From assembly GCA_012845835.1 (NCBI GenBank), contig JABAKD010000007.1, positions 6,736,222 through 6,800,221 on the forward strand: a stretch of 64,000 nucleotides of DNA, written 5' to 3'. The notes beneath the pieces are model-generated. The model saw only the letters and a program-made list of their open reading frames with translations, made no database searches and had not been told where the DNA came from. The DNA is from Undaria pinnatifida (Eukaryota > Sar > Phaeophyceae > Laminariales > Alariaceae). Position 1 is the first letter of the stretch; every line of letters starts with the position of its first letter. Made by a program: the position numbers and the translations under genes. This document shows, piece after piece, positions 57,859 through 64,000 of this stretch.

Positions 57859-58805
57859 TTGTTCATCATACCGACCTACTCTTCCCCCCCACCGCAACGA
57901 CACTACTATCCATGCTTACATCTCTACCAGGTAGGTAGATATCTTCCCTCTTTTGACCATACGCGCGGCTTGATTTTGTATGGCCTATTCCTTTTCACAG
58001 CGACTTTTTCCGTCGCACACTTACCGATTGCCAACCGTCAGAGTCGGTATGTGCCAGTTCACGATTTCCCCATCTTGGGTTTGTTTTCCCTTGTCGTTTG
58101 CAAGGCACGCGCCCCGCCAGCCCTCTGGTGCGGTTCATGGTTTTCCAGCTTAGGCCACGCACAGACAGTCCCAAGCTATTTGGAAGGGACCTCGTTGCTC
58201 TGATACGTTTGACCCCATCAATAGAGCACTACCATGACAATAGGACCATGTCTCTGTAAACCAAACGACTGCGAGTGCCTCACATTCCTTGAGAAGGACA
58301 GCACCACCAGGTCGAGCACCAGGTAACGACATAAATTTCATTTACCCGTTTTGACATGCCATTGTCCGTCATATTTGGAAGCTGACATACACGCCTAAGA
58401 AAACAGACATAGTCTACACTAGAGACACGCACTGTTGGGTTCTATCAGCGCCAACCCTCTGCAGTTCTTGACCGGAACCCATCTTGTGAAACAGCGACAA
58501 AGACCGCCGGTTGAAAGAGTACACAACTTTATCACAAAACAAATTGGTCACCTCAACAAAACCATCCCTCTTCCTTCAAGCGACCCAATTAATTAGATTC
58601 ATAACCATGACAGCATCGGTCAACGAGGTGTGAGGAAATCGCGGGATGTGAAACTGTCAGGATCAGATACCATTTTTCTTTCTGGCTCCCAAATCGCAAA
58701 CGAAGGTGTCACAGATTAGACGCGAAGGAGGTTGAAGGCTGCATTAGCGTACATACCGCGCAATCATGTTCCTTACAACCAAACCATGGGCCACGTGCTC
58801 GTCAT

Positions 58806-59849
58806 CTACTTGTCGAACGCGCTCATTGCCGTCCCCTCTGCGTTCCCCGCAACATGCGTGCAAGCTACGGACGACTTTTGAATGTCGCCTGCAAACGGAT
58901 TATCCATCTCAACAGCTCCATTGTCCGCATGCCATTCCTTAGCAAAGAGCACCGATTGAACGAGCACGGCAAGGATCATGAACACGTTCCCTGCAATCAG
59001 CACACCTGCGAACGCTGATTGAGCCGGAGTGCCGTCTCCGGACACGTCGACTTTTCGAAGGAGGGCTACGTACATGCTTAACGTGACGACACCGTTTCCC
59101 CAACGGTACAGCCTCATATCGAGTTTTTCTTTGAACGGCTGCATCGACTCGGATATAAGTGAAAACACCACCGCCAGCAAGAGCACCGTCGCGATTTGCG
59201 CCGCGCTACCGGGGAGCACAAACGCCGCGATACCCGTCAGCGCGACCCGACGCCCGCACTCCACTACCTCGTAGTAGAAATGCGTCGGCCGGTACGCGGC
59301 CCAGATGCCGGAGAACGGCTGAAGTCTCGCCACCGTATCTCTGCCGGGCATTTTGAGGTCATGCCGGTTGCGAACAAGCCACCAACTGAAGGCGACTGGT
59401 ATACCTACAGGATACACGAGGACCATGAAGCTTGCATACGTAATGTACCCGACGTGTTCGTCTGACCAGCAAGATAGACTGTAGTCGGCGCGAAGATAAT
59501 CCACCCCGTCGTCTAGAGGGTCGCAGATAAAGGTTTGAAACACCGTGAAAGACACCGAAGAGTATACGAAGAACATGACGAACAACCCTGCCGACAGATG
59601 TTTATGCTGCACTGCCCGTATCGCCTGCTCCGATGTCCCGTTCTTCTTCTTTGCGAATGCATAGGTGCCAAGGAGCACCGCCAACACCACAAGAGGCATA
59701 ACCGTGGTGAGCAGAAGGCGGTCGTAAAAGTTGGTATCCGCCATACAGGAATAGGATAGGATGAAGCCGATGTCCAGGTTGATTGGACTCAGGTTGGAGA
59801 GGAAGCGCTGGTATTCGTCGGGGTACACTGCTCCAGCAATGGTGGTGAA
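58806..59849 (-). CDS. Pmp-like gene, terminal multi-pass exon
   Basis: Acceptor CCAAAACAG; 347 codons plus stop. VYPDEYQRFLSNLSPINLDI is the conserved luminal loop; hydrophobic segments follow at LLLTTVMPLVVLAVLLG, LFVMFFVYSSVSF, FMVLVYPVGIPVAF, VALTGIAAFVLPG and FAGVLIAGNVFMILAVLV. Confidence 0.9.
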   Translation of the reverse strand, partial: FTTIAGAVYPDEYQRFLSNLSPINLDIGFILSYSCMADTNFYDRLLLTTVMPLVVLAVLLGTYAFAKKKNGTSEQAIRAVQHKHLSAGLFVMFFVYSSVSFTVFQTFICDPLDDGVDYLRADYSLSCWSDEHVGYITYASFMVLVYPVGIPVAFSWWLVRNRHDLKMPGRDTVARLQPFSGIWAAYRPTHFYYEVVECGRRVALTGIAAFVLPGSAAQIATVLLLAVVFSLISESMQPFKEKLDMRLYRWGNGVVTLSMYVALLRKVDVSGDGTPAQSAFAGVLIAGNVFMILAVLVQSVLFAKEWHADNGAVEMDNPFAGDIQKSSVACTHVAGNAEGTAMSAFDK

Positions 59850-62800
59850 CTGTTTTGGGACGATAGAAATGAACAAACGATGGCGTCCACGACGAGGGTA
59901 GGTGATGAACAGACCAATCCCTGCACGGGTAATGCTTTCTCCAGCTATGAACAAGTGTATCTATACATCTGATGTATTCTCCACATACCAGTTGACGAAA
60001 GATCCAACCTTGTCGGATGACACTCCGCGTTTAGCGTACGGCAAGGATGGGTTCTTACAGTTAAAGTCTCTCCTTCCTCATGTCAGAGAACATACGCTGG
60101 TAAGTCGTAGGGCACCTGAAGTTGGATAGCGTCTGTCCAATATTCTTTTGCTGCATCTGCAATGCGCGCCTCGCTCAATACATGGATGGCGTTGTGCATG
60201 CTAAAGACGCCCGTTGGGGATATCGATGATCCGGTACCAACGTTTGCTATATTACATTGGTACCCGCGACACTGTCTCCGTCTACGACACATGAGTGTTC
60301 AAGCGTGACAAGTGATGCCTCCCTTATTAGAACATATGCTTTCTTGTTACTCCGTTGCCATCGTTTCGGGACCTACTCCCCGACGTTATCTGAAGGCGGT
60401 CACCAAGATCCGTGTATTTCACCTCCACAAGTTTTGTCACTTTCAGCACCACGTTCACCTGGGTAAGGATCTGCCAAACGACCACCACGATCTTAATTGA
60501 CGTTAGCGGGAGCATTTTCACCAGGAATGCGTGAAAGGAGGATAATCGGCACGTCCACAAATCTCGCGGTCCCTCCAGCTTTTCTTCGGCGTCGTCATCC
60601 ATCTTCCGCACTGCCACCAAGTCCGACAATACTATAACCACTAACGCCAAGACCACGATCACCGTCGTAAGTATGAGCCCCACTGCCAGTCCCCAGTTCC
60701 TTTTGGAACATATGTGGCAGCTATGCCCGAAGTTCGGTCCGTAGTTTTCCGCGCACACCGAGCAGTCTGCAGCGGTAAACGCGGGCCAAGATTCACACCG
60801 AGTTGAATGCAACAAGATATGACTTAAGTGTAGGTAATAAAGGGCATCGTAATTAGCACTTACGCGGTACTATTCTGTAAGATAATGACATGCGGAGGCC
60901 GGCGTCCATGCTGTCAGCCGGTCCAGGTGACGTGCTTTATAGGTGGAGCTTAGGTTGCTCATGTGGTGAAGCTGTCGGCAGACAGGCGACAATTGATAAA
61001 CCGTGGGGCACTACGATAGATGGCACAGCACAGCTCGCTTGATCTATAACATATTTACCACTTGTTTACTCAAAACGGTTTGACACGCACACATTGAACG
61101 CTGGTAATTGCATTGTGTATCCTCTCGTCGGCATTACACTCACATGGACCTTCGTAGCCAGTTGCACAATATGTTGTTGGGTCAAGCCCCCCGATACAGG
61201 AATCCTTTCGATAGCACTCGAGCACGACATGGCTCTCGTTGGAGGTTCGGTAGTATCCCTCGGCGAGCTGAAGGCTCGCCAAGGTCGTTCCGGTTGACGA
61301 CATGACAACACCCACGGGTAGATTCTTGCAGTTCGTAGCAGGAATCGTGCTATCGGATGCAAAAGATATGCCGTCGAGGACGTCACCACACCCGACAGAA
61401 CATCCAGTGCAGACAAGCTCAGCTCGGCAGGTATCAAGATCTCCCTGCTGCTGGGCGTGTAAGGGAGAGAAATCACCAAGGAGTCAATAACTCAAGTGGC
61501 AGGCAGCGTTCTATAGCTAAGGCGGTGTGACTACAGTAAGCCTGGGACGTTGATGAATGCATCGCTTTCCTAGACCGCTCCTTGCAGACGAGAAACCACA
61601 GTGAACCGCGTAAGCACCAAACAAGCTTGCGCAAGCAACAAATGCCGTCCTAGACCCGCTCCGCAGAGAGAAACAAGGGCTAATATGTTGGCAGCGTATA
61701 GCACGACCGCTACATCTAATCAAAATAACGCCATCGCTCTTGCTACGCTTCGCTAGCGTTTTATTTGAAAACTCCCAAAACGCCAGGGACTCCGGCGCTA
61801 ACCATCACGTCCCCGAGCCTCACCTTGAATTCGAGCGCTTCGTCGTAGCTGTACTGGCCCAGGGAACAATATCGCGCGTTTTCTTTGAAGGAGATGCTTT
61901 TGTCGCCAACTTGAAGCGTGCCAAGCGCTGCAATGGCCATGCCTTGTACACCGGCTTTATTGGCCAGAAATCTCGAGTCATTGGCATATAGTGTCCCTGT
62001 GTGATAAATCGCTCCACCCGATGCCACTGAATAATAGGGGGCGACACGAACAACAGAGCGGAGTGTGGTGAACACCAAAGGCCTCGGGTTTCCATGGACC
62101 CTGACAGCAAAATGCGCAGCAGCCTTCGCGGTCAGGCGTGCTGAACAGTACGTTGGCGAGCTTCTTGCTGGTGCACGTATCTAATGAAAAGAGGAGTGGT
62201 GGTCGTCCTACGCAGTCAAACCACGGCGAGTCAATAGGGCCTCTCCATTCCCTGGCAACAGCACGGGGCGTTCGGTGGCTCCCGAAATCACGCACTTTGC
62301 ACCTTATGAGCTACGCTAAACAAACAAGATAGGGGGCTACTACACCTTTTGGCAGGTTCTCAACACACAGGCGCGGTCTATCTTACCTGCACCCGACCTT
62401 GAGAAACGAAACATGCACAACTCGATTGCGATCCTCTTTGTAGCATTGCAATACACACATTAGCCAAATCGAAATGACGGTGGAAAAATTGACCTGGTAT
62501 TCAGTATCTCCTCGGTGGTGAATACCAGGCAGTCAACCCTGCAGTCAGATGCGTTGGGGCCCGAATATACCTCGTAGTAACGTAACTGTTACATTCGAAG
62601 TTGCTCTTAGTTTATGCACAGTACGGCAAAAAACACTTTATATGCAGTAGACGTATCACGCTGCGGACCCAGGGGGCTCGGTCAAGACATGCTGCCGACC
62701 CACACTCCTGGGATGATGGCCCCGACACGATCTATTCATAATAACGTTCACGGTTGTCCAGTCATGTTACCTGCGTTATTGGCATGGAAGACGGATCCAC

Positions 62801-63097
62801 GGATGAACGTTTCTCTGTCGCCGTTGAACAGATACAGCCCCCCCCCATCCGTGGCACTGTTCTCCTCAAAAACACACCGCCTCATTAAGAAATCGCCGTT
62901 GCCAACGACTGTTGTGGCGACAATTGAAACGGCACCACCGGATCCCGCCTCGTTGAGCATGAAGGCTGCATCGTGAAGAGTAAGATTGCCATATGTGTCC
63001 GTCGACATAGCCCCCCCGTTGACGGACGCGACGTTTCCAGAAAATATTACATCTCCAGTAACGGAGACTGCTTCACACTTTGTTGAGTGCAATCCAC
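58806..63097 (-). CDS. Pmp-repeat / Cys-rich / multi-pass membrane protein (5' partial)
   Basis: Exons on the minus strand: 63097-62771, 62026-61824, 61444-61144, 60766-60459 and 59849-58806, all GT-AG with matching phases (1, 0, 1, 0). They give 726 residues and a TAA/TGA-type stop at 58806. Exons 1-2 hold right-handed beta-helix repeats with chlamydial-Pmp signatures (GGAMSTDTYGN, FEENSATDGGGLYL, ASGGAIYHTG). Exon 3 is Cys-rich (CTGCSVGCGD; CIGGLDPTTYCATGYEGP). Exon 4 has CSVCAENYGPNFGHSCHICS followed by a first membrane helix. Exon 5 holds about five or six more hydrophobic segments and a short cytosolic tail. Brown algae carry many such proteins; they are probably surface proteins whose ligands are unknown. 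The ATG exon is not in view and likely lies beyond 64000. Confidence 0.88.
60459..60766 (-). CDS. Pmp-like gene, first membrane helix exon
   Basis: Acceptor ACCGCTGCAG, donor CAG|GTGAAC. CVCAENYG-type knot, then GLAVGLILTTVIVVLALVV (membrane) and KIVVVVWQILTQ. Confidence 0.88.
61144..61444 (-). CDS. Pmp-like gene, Cys-rich exon
   Basis: Acceptor CCCAGCAGCAG, donor T|GTGAGT. Ten or more cysteines; LQLAEGYYRTSNES and CIGG are hallmarks of this algal protein family. Confidence 0.85.
61824..62026 (-). CDS. Pmp-like gene, second beta-helix exon
   Basis: Acceptor TTATTCAG, donor AAG|GTGAGG. The joined turn reads NNA-VASGGAIYHTG, completing a Pmp coil exactly at the junction. Confidence 0.85.
62771..63097 (-). 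CDS. Pmp-like gene, beta-helix exon
   Basis: Acceptor GGTGTTTCAG, donor G|GTAACA. Starts in phase 1 (GLHSTKCEAVSVTGDVIFSG), so an upstream exon is needed. About four beta-helix coils with GGA/GGG turns and F..N or F.EN motifs. Confidence 0.85.
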
Positions 63098-63099
63098 CT

Positions 63100-63590
63100 G
63101 AAACACCCCAGGTCGAGGTGGGTGCGGAGTCGGTCGGTTTCGACCTGTAAGTTTAGAATCCTGTCACACCGTGAACATGGTTTATTTGATTACACGTGAT
63201 TATGCAAGAGTCACGATAAATAAAAGCTACATGACACTAACAAACTAATCAAACCCACGGAAGGAAAACAAGCATTAGGGCCGGCATCTCCGTCCCAATA
63301 CCGGAAGGTCCACATTCTGGAACTACGAAATTAACGGCAAACGGCATACCCCATGTAGTACATGCCATACACTTAAATCGTAGTTGGCGACAGCCTCGGA
63401 GTTAAAATGGTTTAGCCGTAATTGACCTGTGAATCATGTGGGCAGTTGGACGATGGGATGCAGCCAACAAGATAAAAGTCGGTGTGGTCGTCGATAGGAA
63501 CTCACGCAGCAGTATATTTGTAAATCTCGTGCACACATACTTTTGCTGGCGGTCAATGGACGACAACTGCACATTGCACAGCACGAGTCG
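63100..63590. other. No feature seen
   Basis: Presumed intron or upstream part of the Pmp-like gene; no further exon recognised. Confidence 0.35.
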
Positions 63591-63970
63591 TCAGCAGCCA
63601 GCAGCAGCAGCCGGCAGCAATAGTATGTCAGAAGCAAGAATATCGACCAGCATGTATGTGCCTGCAGCAGGAGCCAGCAGCAGCAGGTATCAGCATCAAG
63701 AAGCAGCAGCGAGGAAAAAACAGCACCGGCAGCTACCAAGGTTGCAACAAGCAGCAGCCAGTAAATGACGGACGGTAGTTACACCGAACTTAACAGTAGT
63801 TTTCTGCAGTCATCCGCAGAAGCAACAGCCAACTTCATCAGCCACAAGCACGAGCAGCCAGTAGCTGAAGCTAGTAGCAGTACGCAGCATCATCAACTAC
63901 TGCAGCAAAATCCAGCACCAAAAACTAGCAAGACAGCAGCCAACAGCAGCAGCAACGGGAAGCAGTAGAC
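63590..63970. repeat. CAGCAG-rich region
   Basis: Degenerate CAG triplets in short runs, similar in composition to 285-660 at the other end of the window. Frames are Gln/Ser/Ala-rich repeat readings. Confidence 0.7.
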
Positions 63971-64000
63971 CGCAAACCCAACAGCAGTGAGCGGCACTAG

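Overview
The window is nuclear DNA of a eukaryote with intron-rich genes and a very heavy load of low-complexity sequence and retroelements. Gene structure (GT-AG introns of roughly 0.4-5 kb), a tail-to-membrane relative of the chlamydial-type polymorphic membrane protein families that are expanded in brown algae, and GC-rich triplet-repeat coding sequence all fit a stramenopile, most likely a brown alga (Ectocarpus-like). That assignment is inference from recalled family knowledge, not from a search.

Three multi-exon host genes were rebuilt by matching splice sites, phase and family motifs. (1) Minus strand, 14411-7569: a complete seven-exon gene for a secreted RNase T2 of 258 residues, with signal peptide and both catalytic blocks. 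(2) Plus strand, about 22017-45772: a giant gene (at least 13 exons, more than 1880 codons) with an F-BAR-like membrane-curving domain at the N-terminal side, long Ala/Gln/Gly/Thr-rich linkers, and pieces resembling the SBF2 domain of DENN/myotubularin-related proteins; its 5' end and one F-BAR exon were not found. (3) Minus strand, 63097-58806: the C-terminal 726 residues of a beta-helix (Pmp-repeat), cysteine-rich, multi-pass membrane protein; the 5' end probably lies beyond the window edge. A fourth, single-exon fragment (2945-2617, minus) looks coding but is unrecognised.

The rest is mobile and repetitive DNA. An APE-type LINE (one long, decayed copy at about 29.06-32.83 kb and three 5'-truncated copies) shares its last ~70 bp with a ~590 bp SINE-like family (three copies), and both end in runs of C. 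These copies sit at exon borders: sense copies end just before splice acceptors, antisense copies end just after donors. A second LINE family (48.4-49.5 kb) is a fairly fresh truncated copy with a tandemly repeated 3' end. A separate family of at least 14 fragments, all sharing one AT-rich 3' end and differing in 5' length, is spread over the window; its longest members (3.6-4.86 kb and, inverted, 53.34-54.12 kb) carry several poly-C blocks. There are also a foldback element with ~400 bp arms (51742-53115), a ~450 bp MITE-like element (15454-15902), a nested hairpin (56271-56385) and many micro- and minisatellites, including about 95 uninterrupted ACT triplets.

The most interesting pattern is a set of repeated 'echoes': in both the RNase T2 gene and the F-BAR gene, the last part of an exon together with its donor site has been copied one to three times into the following intron. 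With the element insertions at exon borders, this suggests that G-rich intron starts and C-rich intron ends here are hot spots for duplication and insertion.
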